From Alistipes provencensis (GTDB taxonomy: Bacteria; Bacteroidota; Bacteroidia; Bacteroidales; Rikenellaceae), in assembly GCF_900083545.1 (NCBI RefSeq), contig NZ_LT559262.1, positions 620,001-684,000 on the forward strand: DNA of 64,000 bases. The letters are read 5' to 3'. The position numbers and the translations under genes are program-made. How positions within the stretch are numbered: the first letter of the stretch is position 1; the number at the start of each line of letters is the position of its first letter. This document shows, in pieces, positions 52,920 through 61,809 of this stretch. The notes below the pieces were generated by a model, which saw only the letters and a list, made by a program, of their open reading frames with translations, was not told the DNA's origin and ran no database searches.

Positions 52920-54345
52920 GCTCTCCTACCACCGGCGGCTGTTCCTGCTGCTGCTGGTCTTTTCGTGGACGCTGGTGGCATGCTTCGTCCTCTTCCAGTA
53001 CGGACGCGAGAAGCATTTCAAAGCCGAGCAGCTCAATGCGCAGTTGCAGCTCCTCAACCTGCGGATGCTCGACGCCATAGACGAGGGAACGGCCCCCGAG
53101 ACTTTCATCGCCGGCCAAAGCAACTCTTTCGGCGACCTGCGCGTGACGGTCATCGGTCGTGACGGGCGCGTCCTGTTCGACAATTCGCTCGACTCGCTGC
53201 CCGCCACGAACCACCTCGACCGCCCCGAAGTGGCCGAAGCCGTGGCCCGCGGCACGGGTTACACCATCCGCCGCCACTCCGAGAGCACCCATCGCAACTA
53301 TTTCTACTCCGCCATGCTCGGCGACGGATACATCGTCCGCACGGCCGTGCCCTACTCCGTACCGCTGAGCGAGGTGCTGGCCGCCGACCGCGAATTCCTC
53401 TGGTTCATGCTGGGGGTCACGCTGCTGATGAGCGTCGCGGGGTATTTCGCCACCCGGCGTCTGGGGCAGAACATCACGCGGCTCAACGAATTCGCCCAGC
53501 GCGCCGAACGGGGCGAGCGGATCGACGAACGCACGGACTTTCCCCACGACGAACTGGGCGAGATTTCGCAGCACATCATCCGCCTCTATGCGCGGCTGCA
53601 GAAGACCACCGCCGACCGCGACCGCGAGCACGCCCTCGCCCTGCACGAGGAGCAGGAGAAGATACGCATCAAGAAACAACTGACGAACAACATCAACCAC
53701 GAGCTGAAAACCCCCGTGGCGGCGATTCAGGGCTATCTGGAGACCCTGCTGGCCAATCCGGGGCTCGATGCGGAGAAGCGCACGGACTTTCTGGCCAAGA
53801 GCGCCGCGCAGACCGAGCGTCTGCGCAACCTGCTGACCGACATCTCGACCATGACGCGCATGGACGAGGCCAGCCAGTTGATCCAAAAAGAGCCCGTGGT
53901 GCTCAACGACCTGATCGCCGAAACAGCCGCCGACATGGAGCTGAAGCCCGCCGAACAACGGCTGCGGGTGAACGTCGACTTCCCCCGGCAGGTCGAGGTC
54001 GTGGGAAGCCCCTCGCTGCTGGCATCGGTGTTCCGCAACCTCGCGGACAACGCCGCCGCCTACTCCGGAGGCCGCGACATCTTCATCCGTCTCGCGGACG
54101 ACACCCCCGAGGAGTGCACGATCGTCTTCGCCGACAACGGCATCGGCATCGGCGAGGAGCATCTGCCGCACATCTTCGAGCGCTTCTACCGCATCGACAA
54201 GGGCCGTTCGCGCAAGCAGGGCGGCACGGGGCTGGGGCTGGCGATCGTCAAGAACGCCGTGATGATCCACGGCGGCACCATCACCGCCCGCAACCGCGAA
54301 CGCGGCGGACTGGAGTTCGTATTTACTTTAAAGAAGCACAGTTAG
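52897..54345 (+). CDS. PhoR-like sensor histidine kinase
   Basis: The 482-residue membrane kinase has two transmembrane helices (about 14-34 and 168-187) bracketing a periplasmic sensor of about 130 residues, a HAMP-like linker (about 190-240), a HisKA domain with phosphoacceptor His268 in NINHELKTPVAAI, and an HATPase domain with FRNLADNAAAYS (N box), FADNGIGIGEEHL (G1) and GGTGLGLAIVK (G2). It starts inside the regulator gene, so the two are co-translated. Reading continues to a gap with a dispersed repeat and then the phosphate transporter. Confidence 0.92.
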   Translation: MVTALRNRLSYHRRLFLLLLVFSWTLVACFVLFQYGREKHFKAEQLNAQLQLLNLRMLDAIDEGTAPETFIAGQSNSFGDLRVTVIGRDGRVLFDNSLDSLPATNHLDRPEVAEAVARGTGYTIRRHSESTHRNYFYSAMLGDGYIVRTAVPYSVPLSEVLAADREFLWFMLGVTLLMSVAGYFATRRLGQNITRLNEFAQRAERGERIDERTDFPHDELGEISQHIIRLYARLQKTTADRDREHALALHEEQEKIRIKKQLTNNINHELKTPVAAIQGYLETLLANPGLDAEKRTDFLAKSAAQTERLRNLLTDISTMTRMDEASQLIQKEPVVLNDLIAETAADMELKPAEQRLRVNVDFPRQVEVVGSPSLLASVFRNLADNAAAYSGGRDIFIRLADDTPEECTIVFADNGIGIGEEHLPHIFERFYRIDKGRSRKQGGTGLGLAIVKNAVMIHGGTITARNRERGGLEFVFTLKKHS

Positions 54346-54374
54346 CACAATCCACCAGCTGGCAGCCCGCCCGG

Positions 54375-54462
54375 CCGTATTCGCAGCCTCCGGCTGCGTT
54401 TACAGATTGGACCCACCCCCAAACCCCCGCCTTGGCGGGGGCTTATCGCACGCGGCCGGATT
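54375..54462 (+). repeat. Dispersed two-hairpin repeat, copy F
   Basis: Forward copy: TTCGCAGCCTCCGGCTGCG hairpin, core TTTACAGATTGGACCCACCCC, CCCCCGCCTTGGCGGGGG hairpin, CTTATCGCACGCGG. It lies after the kinase gene and just before the Pho-like promoter. Confidence 0.85.
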
Positions 54463-54502
54463 GCCGATGCTTTTCTCCACAGCTCCAGTAATTTTCACCC
54501 TG

Positions 54503-54549
54503 CCGCAACATTGCTGTAACATTATTGTAACATCCGTTTCGGACCTTTG
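54503..54549 (+). promoter_or_regulatory. Pho-box-like promoter of the PiT gene
   Basis: GCAAC (54505-54509), GTAAC (54516-54520) and GTAAC (54527-54531) repeat every 11 bp, the spacing used by PhoB dimers on tandem half-sites. They occupy the place of the -33 element upstream of a -7 box GACCTTTG (54542-54549; seven of eight). This is the arrangement of an activator-dependent phosphate promoter. It lies right after a PhoB/PhoR-like pair. Confidence 0.65.
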
Positions 54550-54591
54550 CAACGGTAAAGAAACCGTAACAATTACGAAATCGGATCATCC

Positions 54592-56817
54592 ATGTCCCCA
54601 CTTTTCACCGCAATCGTCGTCATCTTGGCCATTCTGGCCGTGATGGGTATCGTCGTGGGCGTCGCCAACGACGCCGTCAATTTCCTCAACTCGGCCCTCG
54701 GCTCGAAAGTCGCACCGCGCCGCGTGATCCTCTGGGTCGCGGCCGCCGGCATTTTCGTCGGCACGCTCACCTCGAGCGGCATGATGGAGGTCGCCCGCAG
54801 CGGCGTCTTCTACCCCGGGCAGTTCTCCTTTCAGGAGATCATGATGCTTTTCTTGGGCATGATGCTGGGCAACGTCCTGCTGCTGGACCTCTACAACACG
54901 CTGGGGCTGCCCACCTCGACCACCGTGTCGATGGTCTTCGGACTGCTGGGTGCCGCCGTCGCCGCCGCGCTGTTCCGCATCGCCGGCGACCCGGCATCCT
55001 CGCTGCACGACCTCTCGCAGTTCATCAACACAGGCAAGGCCATGGTCATCATCGCGGCGATCCTGCTCTCGGTGGCGCTGGCGTTCGTCGCGGGAACCCT
55101 CTTCATGTACATCTCGCGCCTCGTCTTCTCGTTCCGCTACGCCGCCGTCTTCCGCCGCTGGGGCGCCGTATGGTGCGGCATCTCGCTGGCCGGAATCCTC
55201 TACTTCGCGCTGTTCAAGGGGTTGAAAAGCTCGGGACTCATTCCGACCTACATCTCGGAGTACGTCGGTGAGCACGTCGTGCTGACGCTCGCGGCTTTCT
55301 GGGCCGCGGCGTCGCTCATCCTCTATATTTTCCAGCGCATGCGGCTCAACATCATGCGCATCACCATCCTCTCGGGCACCTTCTCGCTGGCGCTGGCCTT
55401 CGCGGGCAACGACCTCGTGAACTTCATCGGAGTGCCGCTGGCCGGTTACGACGCCTGGCGGATCGCCGGCGAGACGGGCAGCGAAACGATGATGATGGGT
55501 GCGCTCGAAGGCCCCGCCCGGGCGAACTTCCTGCTGCTGGGAGCCTCGGGCATCATCATGGTGCTGACGCTCTTCTTCTCGAAAAAATCCCAGCACGTCA
55601 CCGAAACCGAACTTTCGCTCGCCTCGCAGCACGAGGGCGACGAACGCTTCGGCTCGACCCTCATCTCCCGCAGTCTCGTGCGCGCCACGCTGGTGATGAA
55701 CACCATGTGGACCGGTCTGATTCCGGCGCGGATGCAGAAAGCCATCGACCGCCGTTTCGAACCGCTGCCCGCCGAGGAGCGCTCGTCGGCCCCCTACGAC
55801 ATGATCCGCGCCGTGGTGAACCTCACCGCCGCGTCGATCCTGATCGCCATCGCCACCTCCTACAAACTCCCGCTGTCGACGACCTATGTGGTCTTCATGG
55901 TGGCGATGGGATCGTCGCTCGCCGACCGTTCGTGGGGCCGCGAAAGCGCCGTCTACCGCATCACGGGCGTCATGGCCGTAATCTCGGGGTGGTTCATCAC
56001 GGCGCTCGGCGGATTCCTGATCGCGCTGGCCGTGACGGCCCTGTTGTTGTGGGGCGGCTGGATCGCCGTGGCGGCGCTCACGCTGCTCTGCTTCTGGCTG
56101 CTCGTCCGCAGTCACCGCAAGACGCCCGAGCTGAAAGCGGAGGCCGAAAAGGAACTGCTGCCGCTCGACTCCGCCGAGACCCCCGACGAGGTGCTGTGCG
56201 CCTGCATCGGCGAGGTCTGCACGACGATGCAGGAGGTCACGCGCATCTACAACCGCACGCTGGTCGCCGTCTTCAAGGAGAACCGCAAGGTGCTGAAAGA
56301 GATGGTCCGCGACTCGAACAAACTCTTCGAGGACGCCCGGGCCCGCAAATACAACATCATGCCCACACTGCGCCGCCTGCAACGCTGCGACATCGACACG
56401 GGGCATTTCTATGTGCAGGTCACGGACTACCTCTCGGAGGTGACCAAGGCGCTGATCCACATCACGCGGCCCGCATTCGAACACATCGACAACAACCACG
56501 AAGGGCTGTCGAAGGAGCAGATCGTCGACCTGATGCGCGTGAACGACCAAGTGGAGGCCATCTTCGACAAGATCAACGACATGTTGGCGACGAAGGACTT
56601 CTCGGACCTCGACATGGTGCTCGTGATGCGCGACCAACTCTTCGACACGATCGTCGAGGCGATCAAGAGCCAACTGCGGCGCATCAACAGCAACCCCTCG
56701 GGCAGCACCCGCGCCAGCGTGCTCTACCTGACGATCCTCAACGAGACCAAGACGATGATACTCCAGTCGCGGAACCTGCTCAAATCCCAGCATTATTTTC
56801 TGGAACAGCAGAAGTAA
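54592..56817 (+). CDS. PiT-family phosphate transporter with PhoU-like C-terminal domain
   Basis: The 741-residue inner-membrane protein is a low-affinity inorganic phosphate transporter. The two PiT signatures are GVANDAVNFLNSALGSKVA (about 20-38) and AGNDLVNFIGVPLAGYDAW (about 266-284); about 10-12 membrane helices are visible, with a hydrophilic loop (about 325-400). From about residue 530 a long soluble helical domain (MQEVTRIYNRTLVAVF to LQSRNLLKSQHYF) resembles PhoU, which couples transport to PhoR signalling. A phoB/phoR-like pair lies upstream. The fusion may let the transporter itself report phosphate status; that is inference. Confidence 0.87.
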   Translation: MSPLFTAIVVILAILAVMGIVVGVANDAVNFLNSALGSKVAPRRVILWVAAAGIFVGTLTSSGMMEVARSGVFYPGQFSFQEIMMLFLGMMLGNVLLLDLYNTLGLPTSTTVSMVFGLLGAAVAAALFRIAGDPASSLHDLSQFINTGKAMVIIAAILLSVALAFVAGTLFMYISRLVFSFRYAAVFRRWGAVWCGISLAGILYFALFKGLKSSGLIPTYISEYVGEHVVLTLAAFWAAASLILYIFQRMRLNIMRITILSGTFSLALAFAGNDLVNFIGVPLAGYDAWRIAGETGSETMMMGALEGPARANFLLLGASGIIMVLTLFFSKKSQHVTETELSLASQHEGDERFGSTLISRSLVRATLVMNTMWTGLIPARMQKAIDRRFEPLPAEERSSAPYDMIRAVVNLTAASILIAIATSYKLPLSTTYVVFMVAMGSSLADRSWGRESAVYRITGVMAVISGWFITALGGFLIALAVTALLLWGGWIAVAALTLLCFWLLVRSHRKTPELKAEAEKELLPLDSAETPDEVLCACIGEVCTTMQEVTRIYNRTLVAVFKENRKVLKEMVRDSNKLFEDARARKYNIMPTLRRLQRCDIDTGHFYVQVTDYLSEVTKALIHITRPAFEHIDNNHEGLSKEQIVDLMRVNDQVEAIFDKINDMLATKDFSDLDMVLVMRDQLFDTIVEAIKSQLRRINSNPSGSTRASVLYLTILNETKTMILQSRNLLKSQHYFLEQQK

Positions 56818-56828
56818 CACGAATGTAA

Positions 56829-56861
56829 CGGGGCCGTCATTTCACTGAAACGACGGCCCCG
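56829..56861 (+). terminator. Hairpin after the PiT gene
   Basis: CGGGGCCGTC pairs with GACGGCCCCG over a 13-nt loop. It lacks a T run and is followed directly by TATCTTTG, so it may be only a partial terminator. Confidence 0.55.
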
Positions 56862-56969
56862 TATCTTTGCCATGTGAAAACCGGAGAACCGGATTCACAA
56901 GTTGGTTTTAGGTTACATAAGTAGGTTAGTGGGAGATGCAGTGACGCGATGTCGCAGCATCTTCGTTTT

Positions 56970-57368
56970 TTATTTCTCCATATCTTTCAGGTGGATGTCG
57001 AGCGCCCGGACGGAAATCTGGATCTCCCAGAGCGAGACGCCCAGCGAAGCGATCAGCAGCAGCAGGGCCGCCCCGAAAACATAAGCCGAAAGGAGGAGCC
57101 ACCCCACATAGATCAGGAACATCGTCACCACGCAGAGGAACAGGCTCGAGACGCCCAGCGCCTGCATCGAACGGGTGAGGTGGAGCCGCCGGCGCAGGTT
57201 GTCGATCTGTGCGCGCGTCACCTTCGAGGGGTGCTGCAAATGCTGCTCTTTGAGCGTGCGCACCAGTTGTGCGTAGGAGAGAAACCGGTTCGTGTAGGCC
57301 AGCAGGATCAGCGACACGGCTGAAAACAGCAGCGCGGGAGTCGTCAGAGTCAATTCTTCCATCGTCAT
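56970..57368 (-). CDS. DUF2721-family membrane protein
   Basis: The 132-residue protein matches DUF2721: an N-terminal helix TTPALLFSAVSLILLAYTNRF (about 8-28), a basic cytoplasmic loop (about 30-75) and two more helices (about 70-110; SLFLCVVTMFLIYVGWLL, VFGAALLLLIASLGVSLW). The function of the family is unknown. I start at the ATG at 57368 (MTMEEL); the longer frame overlaps a -7 box TATCTTTA. It is a single gene between the PiT and pfl units. Confidence 0.8.
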   Translation of the reverse strand: MTMEELTLTTPALLFSAVSLILLAYTNRFLSYAQLVRTLKEQHLQHPSKVTRAQIDNLRRRLHLTRSMQALGVSSLFLCVVTMFLIYVGWLLLSAYVFGAALLLLIASLGVSLWEIQISVRALDIHLKDMEK

Positions 57369-57428
57369 CGGGATTTTATGCGGTAAAGATACGCAATTTT
57401 GCCGAACGGGAAAGCCGTAAAAGCGCAA

Positions 57429-57754
57429 TATCCGCTTCCGAAGCTCTCCGACCTGCCATCGCCCCCTAAAACCCGGCTTTTAGCCGGGCAGCGGGACCCG
57501 GGGGCCGGATGCGCAACACAAACCCCCGGGACGTAATCCGCCGCATCGGTCACAATACGCGCTGCAAAAGCGGGGCCACAACCGCCCGAAATAACGATCG
57601 CACCCGAATCCGAACGCCTCCGATACCTGATCGTAGGTATTTTTTCAAAAATTTTAAGAAAATGTAAGCCGCCCTTCGTTATTGTGAAAAAAATAACATA
57701 TCTTTGCCCTCCGAAAAACGACAATTTCAATCTCAAATCGAACAATAACAAGCT
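57429..57754 (+). other. Structured leader/intergenic region upstream of pflB
   Basis: The 326-nt gap holds a CCCGGCTTTTAGCCGGG hairpin (about 57472-57488), a CCCGGGGG/CCCCCGGG pair (57497-57504, 57523-57530) and a small ATACCT/AGGTAT hairpin (about 57632-57649) followed by TTTTTT. A -7 box TATCTTTG (57699-57706) lies close before pflB, with TTATTGTGAAAAAAATAA overlapping the -33 region. The left part could be a small RNA with its own terminator; I cannot assign it to a known family. Confidence 0.45.
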
Positions 57755-59983
57755 ATGGAACTGAACAAAACCTTTATCGACGGGCTTTGGAGCAAGGAAA
57801 TCAACGTTACGAGCTTCGTGCAGACGAACATCACCCCCTATCTGGGCGACGCCTCGTTCCTTCAGGGACCGACCGAGCGCACGAAACACATCTGGAACCT
57901 CTGTCTCAAGGCCCTCGAGGAGGAGCGTCAGCATAACGGCGTCCGTTCGCTGGACAACAAGACCGTTTCGACCATCACCTCGCACAAGGCCGGCTACATC
58001 GACCGCGAGAACGAGCTGATCGTGGGTCTGCAAACCGACGAATTGCTCAAGCGCGCCATCAAGCCCTTCGGCGGCATCAACGTCGTGTCGCGCGCCTGCA
58101 AGGAGAACGGCGTGGAGGTCGACGAGAAGGTCCGCGACATCTTCACCCACTACCGCAAAACCCACAACGACGGCGTATTCGACGTCTACACCGAGGAGAT
58201 CCGCTCGTTCCGCTCGCTGGGCTTCCTGACCGGACTGCCCGACAACTACGCCCGCGGCCGCATCATCGGCGACTACCGCCGTCTGGCCCTCTACGGCACC
58301 GACCGCCTGATCGAAGCCAAGCAGCAGGACCTGCGCGAGCTCACCGGCCCGATGACCGACGCCCGCATCCGCCTGCGCGAGGAGGTTTCGGAACAGATCA
58401 AGGCCCTGAAGGACATCCGCACGATGGGCGAATACTACGGGTTGGACCTCAGCCGCCCGGCGCACTCGGCGCAGGAGGCCGTGCAGTGGGTTTACATGGC
58501 TTACCTTGCCGCCGTCAAGGAGCAGGACGGAGCCGCCATGTCGCTGGGTAACGTATCGTCGTTCCTCGACATCTTCATCGAATACGATCTCGCACACGGC
58601 ACGATCGACGAGTCGTTCGCTCAGGAGCTGATCGACCAGTTCGTCATCAAGCTGCGCATGGTGCGCCACCTGCGCATGCAGTCCTACAACGACATCTTCG
58701 CCGGCGACCCGACGTGGGTGACCGAGGCCATCGGCGGACGCTTCAACGACGGCCGCACGAAGGTCACCAAGACCTCGTTCCGCTTTCTCCAGACGCTCTA
58801 CAACCTCGGCCCTTCGCCCGAACCCAACCTCACGATCCTCTGGAGCCCCGAGCTGCCCGAAGGTTTCAAGGCCTTCTGCGCCAAGGTTTCGGCCGACACC
58901 AGCTCGATCCAGTACGAGAACGACGAACTGATGCGCGAAGTCCGCCACTCGGACGACTACGGCATCGCCTGCTGCGTGTCGTTCCAAGACATCGGCCGTC
59001 AGATCCAGTTCTTCGGCGCCCGCACCAACTTGGCCAAGGCTCTGCTGCTGGCCATCAACGGCGGCCGCTGCGAGAACACCGGCACGCTGATGGTCAAAGG
59101 CATTCCGGCCCTGTCGGAGGGTCCGCTGCGCTTCGAGGAGGTGATGCGCAACTACAAGATGGTGCTCACGGAGATCGCCCGCGTCTACAACGAGGCGATG
59201 AACATCATCCACTACATGCACGACAAGTACTACTACGAGAAGGCCCAGATGGCGTTCGTCGACACCGATCCCCGCATCAACCTCGCCTACGGCGTAGCGG
59301 GTCTTTCGATCGCCCTCGACTCGCTTTCGGCCATCAAATACGCCAAGGTAACCGCGCGCCGCAACGCCGAGGGGCTCACCGAAGGATTCGACATCGAGGG
59401 TGAATTCCCCTGCTACGGCAACAACGACGACCGCGTCGACCATCTGGGCGTGGACCTCGTCTACTACTTCAGCGAGGAGCTCAAGAAACTGCCCGTCTAC
59501 AAGAACGCCCGCCCGACGCTGTCGCTGCTCACGATCACCTCGAACGTGATGTACGGCAAGAAGACCGGTGCGACGCCCGACGGACGTCTCAAGGGCGTGG
59601 CCTTCGCCCCGGGAGCCAACCCGATGCACGGCCGCGACAAGAGCGGTGCCATCGCATCGCTCGCCTCGGTGGCCAAGATGCGCTACCGCGACTCGCAGGA
59701 CGGCATTTCGAACACCTTCTCGATCGTTCCGAAATCGCTCGGCCCGACGGCCGAGGACCGCGTCGAGAACCTCGTGACGATGCTCGACGGCTACTTCACC
59801 AAGGGTGCCCACCACCTGAATGTCAACGTGCTGAACCGCGAGATGCTGGAGGACGCCATGGAGCACCCCGAGAAGTATCCGCAGCTGACGATCCGCGTGT
59901 CGGGCTATGCCGTGAACTTCACCAAACTGAGCCGCGAGCACCAGTTGGAGGTCATCAGCCGCAGCTTCCACGAACGGATGTAG
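57755..59983 (+). CDS. pflB: Formate C-acetyltransferase (pyruvate formate-lyase)
   Basis: PFL converts pyruvate and CoA to acetyl-CoA and formate with a glycyl radical, the main anaerobic pyruvate route in many fermenters. The 742-residue protein has the catalytic Cys pair C406-C407 ([10 protein letters not shown]) and the radical glycine G717 in RVSGYAVNF near the C-terminus. Sequence and length fit true PFL rather than the glycerol-dehydratase group. Its activase gene follows 93 nt downstream. Confidence 0.95.
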   Translation: MELNKTFIDGLWSKEINVTSFVQTNITPYLGDASFLQGPTERTKHIWNLCLKALEEERQHNGVRSLDNKTVSTITSHKAGYIDRENELIVGLQTDELLKRAIKPFGGINVVSRACKENGVEVDEKVRDIFTHYRKTHNDGVFDVYTEEIRSFRSLGFLTGLPDNYARGRIIGDYRRLALYGTDRLIEAKQQDLRELTGPMTDARIRLREEVSEQIKALKDIRTMGEYYGLDLSRPAHSAQEAVQWVYMAYLAAVKEQDGAAMSLGNVSSFLDIFIEYDLAHGTIDESFAQELIDQFVIKLRMVRHLRMQSYNDIFAGDPTWVTEAIGGRFNDGRTKVTKTSFRFLQTLYNLGPSPEPNLTILWSPELPEGFKAFCAKVSADTSSIQYENDELMREVRHSDDYGIACCVSFQDIGRQIQFFGARTNLAKALLLAINGGRCENTGTLMVKGIPALSEGPLRFEEVMRNYKMVLTEIARVYNEAMNIIHYMHDKYYYEKAQMAFVDTDPRINLAYGVAGLSIALDSLSAIKYAKVTARRNAEGLTEGFDIEGEFPCYGNNDDRVDHLGVDLVYYFSEELKKLPVYKNARPTLSLLTITSNVMYGKKTGATPDGRLKGVAFAPGANPMHGRDKSGAIASLASVAKMRYRDSQDGISNTFSIVPKSLGPTAEDRVENLVTMLDGYFTKGAHHLNVNVLNREMLEDAMEHPEKYPQLTIRVSGYAVNFTKLSREHQLEVISRSFHERM

Positions 59984-60076
59984 CGGCTTAAGAAGCCGCT
60001 TTCAGGGGCGAAAGCCGGATTCGCATACCGGACCCTGTCTGCGCCCGAAACCCTTATTCAAAAACAAGGAACAATT

Positions 60077-60802
60077 ATGCTTCGTGTACATTCTTACGAA
60101 TCGATGGGAACTTTCGACGGGCCGGGACTCCGGCTCGTCGTTTTCCTGCAGGGCTGTAATTTCCGCTGCCTCTACTGCGCCAATCCCGACACGATCGAAG
60201 CCGGGGAGGGCAAGTTGACCGACCCCGCGGAGATACTCCGCATGGCCGTCGACCAAAAGCCGTTCTTCGGACGGCGCGGCGGGGGGACCTTCTCGGGCGG
60301 AGAACCCACGTTCCAAGCCGCGGAACTCGTTCCGCTGGTCCGCTCGCTGAAAGAGGCCGGCATCCACGTCTGCATCGACTCGAACGGCGGGGTGTGGAAC
60401 CCGGCGGTCGAGGAGCTGCTGGGGCTGGTCGACTTGGTATTATTGGACGTGAAGCAGGCCGATCCGGAGCGCCACCGCACCCTCACCGGCCGGGAGAACT
60501 CCCAGACGCTCCGCACGGCCGCATGGCTCGAAACCCACAGCAAACCCTTTTGGCTGCGCTATGTGCTCGTCCCCGGCTACAGCGACGCCGAGGCCGACAT
60601 CCGCATGCTGGGCGAACGCCTCGGAGCATACAAGTCGGTCGAGCGGGTCGAACTACTCCCCTACCACACCCTCGGGGTCCACAAATACGAGGCGATGGGG
60701 TTGGAATACCGGCTCCGCGACGTGCGGGAGAACACCCCCGAACAGCTCGACCGCGCCGCGGCCCTGCTGCGGGAGTATTTCCCGACGGTCATCGTCAACT
60801 GA
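60077..60802 (+). CDS. pflA: Pyruvate formate-lyase-activating enzyme
   Basis: This radical-SAM enzyme generates the glycyl radical on PflB. The 241-residue protein has the Cx3Cx2C cluster motif at C27, C31 and C34 (GCNFRCLYC), FSGGEPTFQ (SAM contact), and LLDVKQADPERH with the conserved Asp. Short length and lack of ferredoxin inserts match PflA. It sits directly after pflB and ends at a strong terminator. Confidence 0.95.
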   Translation: MLRVHSYESMGTFDGPGLRLVVFLQGCNFRCLYCANPDTIEAGEGKLTDPAEILRMAVDQKPFFGRRGGGTFSGGEPTFQAAELVPLVRSLKEAGIHVCIDSNGGVWNPAVEELLGLVDLVLLDVKQADPERHRTLTGRENSQTLRTAAWLETHSKPFWLRYVLVPGYSDAEADIRMLGERLGAYKSVERVELLPYHTLGVHKYEAMGLEYRLRDVRENTPEQLDRAAALLREYFPTVIVN

Positions 60803-60819
60803 TCCCGTTCCGAAAACGT

Positions 60820-60853
60820 GAAAACGCCCCGGCTCGACAGCCGGGGCGTTTCC
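60820..60853. terminator. Terminator after pflA
   Basis: GAAAACGCCCCGGCT pairs with AGCCGGGGCGTTTCC over CGAC, between convergent pflA and the EEP gene. Confidence 0.9.
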
Positions 60854-60874
60854 CATTCATATGCGTGCTTCGGG

Positions 60875-61786
60875 TCAGAACAGCACCGTCAGCAGGATCG
60901 GATAGTGGTCGGAAACATACGTCACGCCGTAATTGTCGGTCAGCGTGCGGAACGATACGGCCATCTTCGTATTGCGGTGGAAGATGTGGTCGAGATTGCG
61001 GGTCGGCGCCGCCGTTCCCGAACCGAAATTGTTGAAACTGTAAGCGTCCCCCGCAGGAGCGATGTCGCGGCCTACTTTCATCCAGTCCCGGTAAGGCTTC
61101 AGCGCCTTCTTGCCGTCGTCGTTGGCCTCCGCGCAGTTCATGTCGCCGACGATGAAGCACATCCCCGACTCACCCGCGAGCTTCTTCATCCGCTCGACAT
61201 TGAGGTTGGCGCTGTTGATACGCGCCTGGATGTACGGCTCGTTGGGAAAGCTGGAATTGGTGCGCACGGGCATGTGCGTCGAGAGGAACCAGAACTCCTT
61301 GCCGGTCTCCTTCTCTTTCAGGTGAACCCAGACTGAAGTCCGCCATTGCGTATCCCCCACATCCCAGCAGCGGGACGGCTCGTCGGGCGTCGGACTGAGG
61401 AAAAAATAGCCGTTGTCCACCAGCGCGAACCGGTCCTGACGATAGATCAGACAGGTGTTGCCGCCTTTTCCGTCACCCGTTCCGGGAACCTCCATATAGG
61501 CATAGTTCGGGAGGTTGTTCTTCAGGAAGGTCCGCTGTGCCGTGCGCGGTTCCTGCAGGCCGACCACATCGGGCTGGACCGTGTTGATCATCTTCACGAC
61601 GGCCGCTTTGCGCACTTCCCAGTTCTTATCGCCCTCGTCGTTGGCGCTGTTGTAGCGAACGTTGAACGACATCACTTTCAGGGTGTTCGACGCACCTTTG
61701 CCGGGTCCGTCCCCGTCATCCTTGCTCGACGAGCACGCCAGGGCGCACATTGTAATTCCACAAAGCAGATACTTCAGTTTTTTCAT
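60875..61786 (-). CDS. Endonuclease/exonuclease/phosphatase-family lipoprotein
   Basis: The 303-residue lipoprotein has a lipobox ALAC (Cys18) followed by SSSKDDGDG, a surface-export-like signal. The EEP fold shows LKVMSFNVRYNSANDEGDKNW, the metal-binding Glu in VVGLQEPRTAQ, STHMPVR, VGDMNCAEAND (catalytic Asp/Asn) and the final YVSDHYPIL with the catalytic His. EEP enzymes cleave phosphodiesters in DNA, sphingomyelin or phosphoinositides; this group is often an extracellular phosphatase. It is the last gene of a minus-strand locus that starts beyond the window. Confidence 0.87.
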   Translation of the reverse strand: MKKLKYLLCGITMCALACSSSKDDGDGPGKGASNTLKVMSFNVRYNSANDEGDKNWEVRKAAVVKMINTVQPDVVGLQEPRTAQRTFLKNNLPNYAYMEVPGTGDGKGGNTCLIYRQDRFALVDNGYFFLSPTPDEPSRCWDVGDTQWRTSVWVHLKEKETGKEFWFLSTHMPVRTNSSFPNEPYIQARINSANLNVERMKKLAGESGMCFIVGDMNCAEANDDGKKALKPYRDWMKVGRDIAPAGDAYSFNNFGSGTAAPTRNLDHIFHRNTKMAVSFRTLTDNYGVTYVSDHYPILLTVLF

Positions 61787-61809
61787 AGCTTTTTATAGTT
61801 GTTTAGGTT

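Noticed and set aside
54586..56820. A 744-codon open frame opposite the PiT gene
   Set aside because: Almost entirely charged and His-rich, lacking domain signatures, and exactly antisense to a membrane transporter.
56814..56829. Two GTAAC sites 11 bp apart at the end of the PiT gene as a second Pho box
   Set aside because: The first overlaps the stop codon and the next -7 box is 33 bp away, unlike the clear site before PiT; probably coincidence.
57365..59971. An 868-codon open frame opposite pflB
   Set aside because: It is a codon-bias shadow of pflB; its sequence is Val/Gly/Asp-rich without motifs, and its start and stop do not fit an operon.
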